Shown: one piece after another, positions 42,884 through 50,121 of the stretch
Layout: every line of letters begins with the position of its first letter
Numbering within the stretch: the stretch's first letter is position 1
Assembly (NCBI GenBank): GCA_001804805.1
Contig: MHBH01000032.1
Span: forward strand, 1-64,000
Direction: 5' to 3'
Source: Lentisphaerae bacterium GWF2_49_21
GTDB taxonomy: Bacteria > Verrucomicrobiota > Lentisphaeria > Victivallales > GWF2-50-93
Length of the DNA: 64,000 nt
Notes under the pieces: model-generated
Seen by the model: the letters and a program-made list of their open reading frames with translations, nothing else
Databases searched by the model: none
What the model was told of the DNA's origin: nothing
Made by a program: the position numbers and the translations under genes

Positions 42884-44094
42884 TTCTTGAAATCAGCTTT
42901 CACTTCGTCCCTGAACTTGAAGTCTGTCAGGAAACGGTAGCCGACCTGGGCGATTGCCTTTGCGGCGTTCAGCATTGAATTCAGTGCTATCTGGCTTTTT
43001 GCGGCCTCTGCGAACTTCGCAGAATGGAGAGGGATGCTCTCCTTCGGTGAGATGCCGAAATATACGTGGGTGCCGGGAATGATTTGGGAGACGTCGCCGA
43101 AGTCGCTTGACGCCCTTCCGCTCTTTTCAGAAGTTCCAGGTTCCATTCCGAGTTCCTTTGCGATCTTGAAATATTCCTCGTTGAGCGGTTTGTTGACTTT
43201 TCCGGCCTTGTAGCCTTCCTCGCCATACTTGACTTCGCATGGAGTGCCGGCCATGAGGGCGGCGCCCTGGGCAATGTCCCTGAACCGTTTTTCCATTTCC
43301 TCAAGTATCGTGTCATTTTCCGCCCTGAGATAGAAACTGCAGGCGGCGTGGTCCGGAACTATGTTCGGAGCGGCTCCTCCGGATGTGACAATGCCGTGGA
43401 TCCTGCTGGTCTCCGGCAGGTGCTGACGCCAGGCGTTTATTCCCTGGAAGAAAAGCATCACTGCATCGAGGGCGTTCCTGCCTTTTTCAGGGGCGGTGGA
43501 GGCGTGCGAGGATCTGCCCTTGTATGAAACATCCAATCTTATGACCGAAAGAAATCCGCGCCAGATGAGCGTGCGCGAGGAGGGATGCGCCATTATTGCA
43601 GCGTCGATTCCGGTGAACGCCTTTCTTCTTACAAGATGGACCTTGCCGCCTTTGCCTTCTTCTGCGGGAGTTCCCATGATGATGACTGAGCCGGGAATCT
43701 TTTCTTTCTGGATCGTGTCGGCAAGAGCTTTTGCGGCGCCGATGGAGGCTGCGCAGATGAGATTGTGTCCGCAGGCATGTCCGAGCTGGGGGAGGGCGTC
43801 GTATTCCGCGAGGAAGCAGAAGGCGGGCTTGCCTTTACCGGCTTTTGCGAGATACGCAGTTGGAAGCTGTGCGAAAGGCGACTGGACGTCAAAGCCCATC
43901 TTTGTGAGCATATCGACCTGCCACTTGCAGGCTTTGACTTCCTCCATGCCCTGTTCAGGATTCGCATGGATGTCGAGTGAAAGCTTTTTCAGCAAAGCGG
44001 CGTTCTTGTCGATACTATTTGAAATGATTGATTTAATGGTAAATCCCTCCTGATACGAAGTTTTGAATGAGTTGCGGCAGATACTGTAGTTCAA
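42880..44094 (-). CDS. M20-family amidohydrolase (aminobenzoyl-glutamate utilization-like), possible ATT start
   Basis: Up to 404 residues. Family motifs: SLDIHANPEQGMEEVKAC, FLAEYDALPQLGHACGHNLICAAS (metal-binding HACGHN), GTPAEEGKGGKVHLV (catalytic Glu pair) and SSDFGDVSQIIPGTHVYFG. It removes an acyl or amino-acid group from an amide. The frame opens with TTG at 44094 without a ribosome-binding site, but a strong AGGAGGG lies seven bases before an ATT at 44037, where homologues usually begin. The true start may therefore be ATT (385 residues). The stop is in an expanded R2 element. No operon partners. Confidence 0.85.
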   Translation of the reverse strand: MNYSICRNSFKTSYQEGFTIKSIISNSIDKNAALLKKLSLDIHANPEQGMEEVKACKWQVDMLTKMGFDVQSPFAQLPTAYLAKAGKGKPAFCFLAEYDALPQLGHACGHNLICAASIGAAKALADTIQKEKIPGSVIIMGTPAEEGKGGKVHLVRRKAFTGIDAAIMAHPSSRTLIWRGFLSVIRLDVSYKGRSSHASTAPEKGRNALDAVMLFFQGINAWRQHLPETSRIHGIVTSGGAAPNIVPDHAACSFYLRAENDTILEEMEKRFRDIAQGAALMAGTPCEVKYGEEGYKAGKVNKPLNEEYFKIAKELGMEPGTSEKSGRASSDFGDVSQIIPGTHVYFGISPKESIPLHSAKFAEAAKSQIALNSMLNAAKAIAQVGYRFLTDFKFRDEVKADFKK

Positions 44095-44468
44095 GAGGGC
44101 TGAAAAATCAATATCAGTGCGGAGTCATAGTAAATTCCAAGCTCCAATATTTAAACTACAGGCAAACTAATTAAGAACACGTCTTGCGACGTTGACTACC
44201 AACGGATTCAATTCAAGGCATTTGGAATAGGTTCGTAGTTAAGCTCGCAAGAGCTGTTCTTTTCTAATTCGTTTCCTGCCTCACCCCCTTGTCACGACGC
44301 AGGTTTTGTGAAGACGGAAGGCATGATTGCGGTGGCAAGACATTTCAAGTGGATCAAAGGTAAAATTTTTAAAAAGCAGTCCAGTCTTCCTAATGAACTT
44401 GAAATAGTATGTCCATTTCATTATATTCCAATTCTGAATCATTAATATTACTTAAGGAGAGAAATGAT
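44095..44468. other. Intergenic region with an inverted REP pair
   Basis: A 374-base gap between divergent genes. It holds the R1-type pair at 44173-44260. The rest, including the promoter region of thioredoxin, shows no gene. Confidence 0.5.
44173..44260. repeat. Inverted pair of REP elements (R1 family) with covarying stems
   Basis: 44173-44203 has AAGAAC, stem ACGTC/GACGT, loop TTGC, then TTGACTACCAAC. 44230-44260 is its inverse with stem AGCTC/GAGCT and the same loop. Two paired substitutions keep both stems intact. Confidence 0.85.
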
Positions 44469-44789
44469 ATGGGTGCAGTAAAACATCTCAATTCCGATAA
44501 TTTCGACGCCGAAACCGCCAAAGGCGTGGTCCTTGTAGATTTCTGGGCGGAATGGTGCGGCCCCTGCAGGATGCTTGGTCCGGTTCTCGATGACGTGGCA
44601 AAGGAGATCGGCGAAGATGCGGTGATCGCAAAAGTCGATGTCGATGAGGCCCAGGCGGTGGCCATGAGGTTCGCTGTCAGGAGCATACCAGCCATATTCA
44701 TACTCAAGGACGGCAAGACTGTCCAGCAGTTTGTCGGAGTCCAGGGCAAACAGGTACTTGTCAACGCCGTCAGGGACGCCCTGAAATAA
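44469..44789 (+). CDS. trxA: Thioredoxin
   Basis: 106 residues from the ATG at 44469 (AAGGAGAG upstream). An earlier ATG at 44409 adds 20 residues without a site. The active site is FWAEWCGPCRML, with the cis-Pro in RSIPAIFILKDG. It reduces protein disulfides in the cytoplasm. The TAA stop shares a base with the ATG of the phosphatidylserine decarboxylase gene, so the two are coupled although functionally unrelated. Confidence 0.95.
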   Translation: MGAVKHLNSDNFDAETAKGVVLVDFWAEWCGPCRMLGPVLDDVAKEIGEDAVIAKVDVDEAQAVAMRFAVRSIPAIFILKDGKTVQQFVGVQGKQVLVNAVRDALK

Positions 44790-45490
44790 TGAAGCTTACG
44801 CACTACGGAATACGTGAGTGGCTTGGCGGAGGAATGATTTTCGTTGTTCTTCTCGCCGGCTCAATCCTTATTGCAGCCAGGATGGACTTTGCAGTAGGCG
44901 TTACCTGTTCGATAATTTGTGTCCTCGGATGGTTCTCGCTGGCGGCCTTTTTCCGGGATCCGGCCAGGAAAATTCCCGAAGCAGGGAACATCCTCATCTC
45001 TCCCGCTGACGGGTACGTCAAGGACATTGAGATAATCTCCAACAGCGATGAGAACAAGTATTTCGAAGGTAAGAATGCCATAAGGGTGGGCATCTTCCTC
45101 TCGGTTTTAGACGTGCATCTCAACAGGGCGCCATGCAGGATGACGGTCAAGGAGAAGATCTACAGGAAGGGAAAGTTCCATGATGCCCGCGACACCCTTG
45201 CTTCCACTGAGAACGAGGCTATGACGATCATATGCGATGCCGAAGCCGCAGGCAGGAGGTTTACGGTGCTGGTGCGCCAGATCTCCGGGGCGATCGCAAA
45301 GAGGATTGTCTGTCCGGTCGAACCCGGCGAGACCATCGATAAAGGCGGGCAGTACGGGATGATAAAGTTCGGTTCGAGGACTGAGCTCTTTTTTCCTGCC
45401 GGCCCGGACTTTGAACTGAAGGTGAATGTCGGGGACCGTGTTCTGGCAGGTGAAACTGTTATAACAGAAATCAAGGACAGGACAGAATAA
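44789..45490 (+). CDS. psd: Phosphatidylserine decarboxylase (archaeal-type, short form)
   Basis: 233 residues. Two transmembrane segments at the N-terminus (MIFVVLLAGSILIAARMDF, CSIICVLGWFSLAAFF) and PADGYVKDIEII, VFLSVLDVHLNRAPC are typical. The self-cleavage site is GMIKFGSRTELFFP, where the chain is cut at Gly-Ser to form the pyruvoyl cofactor. It decarboxylates phosphatidylserine to phosphatidylethanolamine in the inner membrane. The next gene, two bases on, encodes the phosphatidylserine synthase. Confidence 0.93.
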   Translation: MKLTHYGIREWLGGGMIFVVLLAGSILIAARMDFAVGVTCSIICVLGWFSLAAFFRDPARKIPEAGNILISPADGYVKDIEIISNSDENKYFEGKNAIRVGIFLSVLDVHLNRAPCRMTVKEKIYRKGKFHDARDTLASTENEAMTIICDAEAAGRRFTVLVRQISGAIAKRIVCPVEPGETIDKGGQYGMIKFGSRTELFFPAGPDFELKVNVGDRVLAGETVITEIKDRTE

Positions 45491-45492
45491 CG

Positions 45493-46329
45493 ATGAGAAG
45501 GAACTTCAAGGATCTCATAGCCCATAACAGATGGCTCAAGTTTGTCCCGACATTCCTGACGATCTGCAATTCACTCTGCGGATTTGCGGCGATACTGTAC
45601 ACTCTCCACGTATATGAAGGGATATTGTATCCGGAACCAGTGCTGCGGACTTGCGCATATATAATTCTTGCTGCGATGGTCTTTGACGCCCTCGACGGTT
45701 TCGCGGCCAGGATCTTCAATGCCGCCAGCATGCACGGTATGCAGATGGATTCGCTGGCGGACATGGTGACCTTCGGAGTTGCTCCGGCGGTGATCGTCGC
45801 GGTCATGGCGCATCACCTCAGGGACAATCTCAAGCCTATAGACTATTATGTGGTCTGGGGGCTCTGCGGGGTCTATATCGGATGTGCCGCATTGAGGCTC
45901 GCGACCTACAACATATATGCGATGTTCCCCGAAAAGAAGAAATACAAGCATGAAGGATTCAGCGGGCTTCCATCGCCTGGCGCCGCCGCCGGAATCTGCA
46001 GCCTCGTCATATACTACTGCATGAAGGAAGGCGAACTCAAGCAGATCCTTTCGATCCTACCCTTCTACGCCGGATTCCTCGGCCTCATGATGGTCAGCAC
46101 CGTGCGCTATACGCATATCGGCAAATGGATCCAATCGGTCCGAAGGAACAGGATAAGGCTGGTTATGCTGATTATATTCATTGCCGCCCTGATAATATGG
46201 AGGGAGTTTGCGGCCGTCGTCCTTATCAATTACTACATCCTGACCGGACCGATCATCGAAGTATTCATGCGGATAAAGGAGAAGCGGCAGAGGGATGCGC
46301 TTATGAAGGCGGAAATCGGAGGAGCGTAG
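45493..46329 (+). CDS. pssA: CDP-diacylglycerol-serine O-phosphatidyltransferase
   Basis: 278 residues, multi-pass membrane protein. The CDP-alcohol phosphotransferase signature is complete: DALDGFAARIFNAASMHGMQMDSLAD (DX2DGX2AR...GX3DX3D, shown in two parts in the chain near residues 58-85). It joins CDP-diacylglycerol and serine to phosphatidylserine, the substrate of Psd encoded just upstream. The order psd-pssA with nearly no gap is common in bacteria. A block of word-like repeats (46330-46446) follows. Confidence 0.93.
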   Translation: MRRNFKDLIAHNRWLKFVPTFLTICNSLCGFAAILYTLHVYEGILYPEPVLRTCAYIILAAMVFDALDGFAARIFNAASMHGMQMDSLADMVTFGVAPAVIVAVMAHHLRDNLKPIDYYVVWGLCGVYIGCAALRLATYNIYAMFPEKKKYKHEGFSGLPSPGAAAGICSLVIYYCMKEGELKQILSILPFYAGFLGLMMVSTVRYTHIGKWIQSVRRNRIRLVMLIIFIAALIIWREFAAVVLINYYILTGPIIEVFMRIKEKRQRDALMKAEIGGA

Positions 46330-46446
46330 GGGAAGTTCGGGAGTTCTAAAGTTCGAGAGTGCGGAAATTGAAAGAACCAAGCTTAAGACCTAACACCTAA
46401 AACCTAAAACAAGTTTCAAGCGTCAAGTATCAAGTATCGAATCTCT
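46330..46446. repeat. Word-like degenerate repeat block
   Basis: Built from words such as GTTCGGGAG, AAGTTCGAGAG, ACCTAAAAC and TCAAGTATCAAG. It resembles the block at 61634-61775 in word use. No coding potential. Confidence 0.55.
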
Positions 46447-46460
46447 AAACGGAGCTACCT

Positions 46461-47426
46461 ATGAAATACCTCATTACGGGCGGTGCAGGATTTATCGGAA
46501 GCCATCTTGCCGAATCACTTCTTAAGGACGGACATTCGGTGACGGTCATCGACGATTATTCCACAGGTTCGCCGGAAAATCTTGCGGCAGTCAGGACGAA
46601 TCCCCGGCTTGATGTCGTCGAGGGAGATATCCTTAATCTTCCCGAGCTCGAATACCTGATCACGAAATCCGACATGGTCTTCCATCTGGCGGCCGCCGTC
46701 GGTGTCGAACTTGTCGTCCATGATCCGGTGAGGACCATAGTTACCAACGTCCATGGCACGGAAAGAGTTCTTCGTGGCGCTGAGAGGAGCCACACGAAGG
46801 TGCTCATCGCCTCCACCAGCGAAGTTTACGGGAAGTCTGAAAAGGAAAAATTCAACGAGGACGACGATCTTCTTATCGGACCTTCGACCAATTGCCGATG
46901 GTCGTACGCCTGCAGCAAGCTGCTTGACGAATTCTTCGGGATGGCTTATTTCAGGGCCAAGAAAATGCCGATAATCATTGTAAGGCTTTTCAATACAGTC
47001 GGTCCCCGCCAGACCGGCCGATATGGGATGGTGCTTCCGCGCTTCGTCTCAAAGGCGCTGAAGAACGAATCGCTCCAGGTCTATGGTGACGGCGAACAGT
47101 CAAGATGCTTCTGCCATGTCAATGATACGGTCAGAGGCATCTGCGGGCTTGCTGGAAGCAGCAAGGCGGTAGGGAAAGTCTTCAATATCGGGAACACCGA
47201 GGAGATTTCAATTAACGCCCTGGCTGAAAGAGTCGTGAAAAGACTGAAAAGCAAATCCAGGATCGTGCATATCCCCTATGAGAAGGCGTATGAGTCCGGT
47301 TTTGAAGATATGATGAGGCGCCTCCCGGACATTTCAAAGATAGACAGAACGACAGGATGGAAGCCCGCCTACAACCTCAACCAGATAATCGATTCCGTCG
47401 CCGAGTACTTCAGGAAGAAGAAGTGA
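46461..47426 (+). CDS. NAD-dependent sugar-nucleotide epimerase/dehydratase (SDR family)
   Basis: 321 residues. The N-terminus GGAGFIGSHLAESLL is the NAD-binding glycine motif, DDYSTG follows the second strand, and the catalytic triad region is STSEVYG ... YACSKLLDEFF (YxxxK). C-terminal RPGDISKI-like sequence here is MRRLPDISKIDRTTGWKPAYNLNQII. This is an extended SDR acting on UDP- or GDP-sugars, near UDP-glucuronate decarboxylase and UDP-glucose 4-epimerase. The exact reaction is not determined. Shine-Dalgarno CGGAGC. Confidence 0.85.
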   Translation: MKYLITGGAGFIGSHLAESLLKDGHSVTVIDDYSTGSPENLAAVRTNPRLDVVEGDILNLPELEYLITKSDMVFHLAAAVGVELVVHDPVRTIVTNVHGTERVLRGAERSHTKVLIASTSEVYGKSEKEKFNEDDDLLIGPSTNCRWSYACSKLLDEFFGMAYFRAKKMPIIIVRLFNTVGPRQTGRYGMVLPRFVSKALKNESLQVYGDGEQSRCFCHVNDTVRGICGLAGSSKAVGKVFNIGNTEEISINALAERVVKRLKSKSRIVHIPYEKAYESGFEDMMRRLPDISKIDRTTGWKPAYNLNQIIDSVAEYFRKKK

Positions 47427-47438
47427 CGCGAATCACAT

Positions 47439-47541
47439 GGAGTGCGGTACCTTGGTGCCGCTTTTCTTCTGACAAGCTTGCTTGTCAGGAACACGCGGAG
47501 CAAGCTCCTCTAATAAAGGCTGAAGCGAGCTTCAGCACTCC
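47439..47541. repeat. Cloverleaf-like palindromic element with GGAG...CTCC ends
   Basis: Arms GGAGTGC (47439-47445) and GCACTCC (47535-47541) enclose four hairpins in a row: GCGG-ACC/GGT-CCGC, TGACAAGC/GCTTGTCA (47470-47487), GGAGC/GCTCC (47497-47508) and GCTGAAGC/GCTTCAGC (47519-47536). 103 bases long. A further ATTGC/GCAAT hairpin follows at 47546-47556. Confidence 0.9.
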
Positions 47542-47578
47542 AAGGATTGCTCCGCAATCGGAGAGAAGGATTAATTTC

Positions 47579-48160
47579 ATGAAAACTAGATGTCCATGGT
47601 GCGAGGGGGAGAAGATATACGTCGAATACCACGACAAGGAATGGGGTGTGCCGGTACATGACGATAAAGCTTTGTTTGAGAAATTGATACTCGATGGAGC
47701 GCAGGCAGGACTAAGCTGGTTGACCATCCTGAAGAAACGCGACGGCTACCGCAGGGCGTTCGAAGGGTTTGACGCTGAAAAGATCGCCAAGTATTCCAAA
47801 TCCGATATCAATCGTCTGCTTGCTGATCCCGGAATTGTTCGCAACCGGCTCAAGATCGAAGCTGCCATCAAAAATGCGCGAGGATATCTGGAGATAAGGG
47901 AGGAGTTCGGTTCCTTTGACAAGTTCATGTGGCGCTATGTCGATTATAAGCCAATACAGAATTCATTAAGAAGCCTTTCCGATATCAAGGCGACAAGCAG
48001 GGAGTCCGACATGATGAGCAAGGACCTGAAGAGGCGTGGCTTCAACTTTGTCGGCTCCACCATCTGCTACGCTTACATGCAGGCGGTCGGAATGGTCAAC
48101 GACCATCTCCTAAGCTGTTTCCGATACAAGGAAATAAGAAGGATGTCCCGCGTGGAATAA
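47579..48160 (+). CDS. tag: DNA-3-methyladenine glycosylase I
   Basis: 193 residues from the ATG at 47579 (AGAAGGA eight bases upstream). Longer in-frame starts run through the cloverleaf repeat and are rejected. It shows the Tag pattern: MKTRCPWCEG with the zinc-binding Cys, YHDKEWGVPVHDDKALFEKLILDGAQAGLSWLTILKKRDGYRRAF, and the C-terminal RGFNFVGSTICYAYMQAVGMVNDHLLSCF. It cuts 3-methyladenine from alkylated DNA in base-excision repair. Alone on its transcript as far as can be seen. Confidence 0.94.
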   Translation: MKTRCPWCEGEKIYVEYHDKEWGVPVHDDKALFEKLILDGAQAGLSWLTILKKRDGYRRAFEGFDAEKIAKYSKSDINRLLADPGIVRNRLKIEAAIKNARGYLEIREEFGSFDKFMWRYVDYKPIQNSLRSLSDIKATSRESDMMSKDLKRRGFNFVGSTICYAYMQAVGMVNDHLLSCFRYKEIRRMSRVE

Positions 48161-48219
48161 CTTATACTCTCCACCACCCCCGTGAACTCATGCAGTAAAA
48201 TCCCCGGCAGGAAATCTTG

Positions 48220-48258
48220 TTTCATACGCTTGACTTATACAAGTGTATGAAATATCTT
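48220..48258 (+). promoter_or_regulatory. Promoter with overlapping TetR operator
   Basis: Imperfect palindrome: arm TTTCATACGCTTG (48220-48232) and arm CAAGTGTATGAAA (48240-48252), 12 of 13 positions pairing around seven bases. A promoter TTGACT (48230-48235), 17 bases, TATCTT (48253-48258) overlaps it. A TetR protein is encoded 46 bases downstream. Confidence 0.7.
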
Positions 48259-48304
48259 GTGCGCGTGCCTGACGATTGGATTTATTAAGAAAAGGGGAAT
48301 GGTC

Positions 48305-48955
48305 ATGGGCGGAAGGAAAGGCAGGGATGTCGCCACGCGAGACAAGCTGATTTCTGCAGGGATGGAAGTCTTCGGCGAGTACGGATTTGATGGTGCGACG
48401 ACCAGGATGATTGCGTCCAGGGCTGGAGTCAATCTTGCCGCCATACCATATTACTTCGGAAGCAAGAAGGAGCTCTACAACGCCGTCGCAGGGAGGATCG
48501 TCCAGTATGCCCAGGAGGCGGTAAAACCACTTCTCGACCATGTGAACCGGGAGCTGGCCGACAAGAATCTTTCCCGCAGGAAGCTCTGTGATCTTCTCGT
48601 CGAGATACTTTCCCTATATGTGGATCTGGGGTTGTCCGGCGACGTCCGGATTGTCGATCTTTTCATACTGCGCGAACAGATCAGGCCGAGCGGAGCGTTT
48701 TCCATATTCTATGACAGGATGTCCAAGTACGAGCATTCGACATGCACCGAACTTGTTGCGAGGCTCGCAGGGATTCCCGCGGAATCCGACGAGGCGATCA
48801 TCAGGGCCCATTCGGTGCTTGGACAGGTCGCTGTGTTCTTCGCTATCAGGGAGACTGTTCTTAGGAGGCTCGGGAGGAAGGAATTCACGGAAAAGGATTT
48901 GACGGAGCTAAAGCGTATAATAAGGGAAAGCATCCAGACGCAGTTTGGGAAATGA
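48305..48955 (+). CDS. TetR-family transcriptional regulator (CerR-type C-terminus)
   Basis: 216 residues from the ATG at 48305 with GGGGA at the right distance. Residues about 10-60 are the TetR helix-turn-helix (TRDKLISAGMEVFGEYGFDGATTRMIASRAGVNLAAIPYYFGSKKELYNAVAGRI). The helical C-terminal domain binds an inducer, probably a substrate of the efflux pump encoded next. A palindrome overlapping its promoter (48220-48252) makes self-repression likely. Operon with the RND adaptor and pump genes. Confidence 0.9.
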   Translation: MGGRKGRDVATRDKLISAGMEVFGEYGFDGATTRMIASRAGVNLAAIPYYFGSKKELYNAVAGRIVQYAQEAVKPLLDHVNRELADKNLSRRKLCDLLVEILSLYVDLGLSGDVRIVDLFILREQIRPSGAFSIFYDRMSKYEHSTCTELVARLAGIPAESDEAIIRAHSVLGQVAVFFAIRETVLRRLGRKEFTEKDLTELKRIIRESIQTQFGK

Positions 48956-49002
48956 CGAAGACCGTGGACTGGATGTATGCCTAATATCAAGGAATAATTA
49001 TA

Positions 49003-50121
49003 ATGAATGAACAAGATGTGACAACACCTGTCAGGACGTCGAAGCTGTTCAAGGCATTGGCGATACTTTTCCTGCTGCTGCAGATCATGATAATAGCACT
49101 GATAATACATATGGGGTTTGGGAGCAGGAAAGGCAAGCCTGTAGGCGGTGAGGGCAGGAATCTTTCGGTTGAAGTCTTTGAGGTCAGGCCTGCAAGGGTG
49201 CAGGACGTTGTAGAGATACCCGCGAGGATCGAAGCCTGGAACTCCGTTGAGATATCCGCAGAGGTCGCGGGGATGGTTGTCGAACACGGCGCGAAGGAGG
49301 GCGACAAGGTTGAAAAAGGGAGGCTGCTGCTGAAGATAGATGACAGGACGTATGCCGCCAAGAAGATGAAGGCCGAGGCCGACATCCTGAAGGCCGAGGC
49401 GGATATGAAGAGGACTCAGAAGCTTTTCGAGGCGAAGAGCCTTTCAGAAAAGGATCTCGATGTCGCGAAGAGCGCAAGGGCGCTGGCTGAATCGGAGCTG
49501 ATAATCGCCAAGTCCGAACTTGAGGACTGCGAGATCCGCAGTCCCATCGGAGGATACTTGGACGATCTTTCGGCTGATGTGGGTGAATGCGTTGTACCGG
49601 GAAAACAGATTGCCGCGATATATGACGTAGACAAGGTGAAACTTGTGATCGGCGTGCCGGAAAAGGCGGTCAGGGCGGTAAAACCCGGACTAGAGATGGA
49701 TTTCATTGCGGACGACGGCAAGGTGCGTAAGGCCAAGGTCGTCTTTCTCGCAACCGCAGCGGAAAACGCGTCGCTGACATTCAAAGCCGAGTTGGAGGTG
49801 GACAACACCGACATGTATTTCCGTCCGGGCATGATAGTGAAGGTCAAGATAATCAGGAGGGTGATCGAGGATGCGCTGATGGTGCCGCTCAAGGCTATCA
49901 TTCCGAAGTATGGCTCCTACTACGTATATGTGGCCGGCAAGGACGACAAGGCTTCCCTCAAGGAGATCAAGATAGACTTCGTCACGGGGTTCAGCGCAGT
50001 TGTTTCCGCCGGGCTTTCTGCGGGAGACAGGATAGTCTGCGAGGGCCAGCATCTGATAAGGGAGAACGAACAGCTTCGGATATTGAACAGTCCGGCGGGG
50101 GCAGGCGATGCTGTTAAGTGA
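49003..50121 (+). CDS. RND efflux periplasmic adaptor subunit
   Basis: 372 residues. One N-terminal transmembrane segment (LFKALAILFLLLQIMIIALIIHMGF), then the lipoyl-like and hairpin domains (VEISAEVAGMVVEHGAKEGDKVEKGRLLLKIDDRTYAAKKMKAEADILKAEADMKRTQKLFEAKSLSEKDLDVAKSARALAESELIIAKSELEDCEIRSPIGGYLDDL shown by its repeated heptads), and the beta-barrel domain with FRPGMIVKVKI. It links the inner-membrane pump to an outer-membrane channel. No TolC-like gene is in the window. Its end overlaps the pump gene by 14 bases. Confidence 0.9.
   Translation: MNEQDVTTPVRTSKLFKALAILFLLLQIMIIALIIHMGFGSRKGKPVGGEGRNLSVEVFEVRPARVQDVVEIPARIEAWNSVEISAEVAGMVVEHGAKEGDKVEKGRLLLKIDDRTYAAKKMKAEADILKAEADMKRTQKLFEAKSLSEKDLDVAKSARALAESELIIAKSELEDCEIRSPIGGYLDDLSADVGECVVPGKQIAAIYDVDKVKLVIGVPEKAVRAVKPGLEMDFIADDGKVRKAKVVFLATAAENASLTFKAELEVDNTDMYFRPGMIVKVKIIRRVIEDALMVPLKAIIPKYGSYYVYVAGKDDKASLKEIKIDFVTGFSAVVSAGLSAGDRIVCEGQHLIRENEQLRILNSPAGAGDAVK

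Noticed and set aside
47357-47578. An N-terminal extension of Tag of about 74 residues
   Set aside because: The extension runs through the end of the epimerase gene and the cloverleaf repeat. A good Shine-Dalgarno and the normal Tag start are at 47579.
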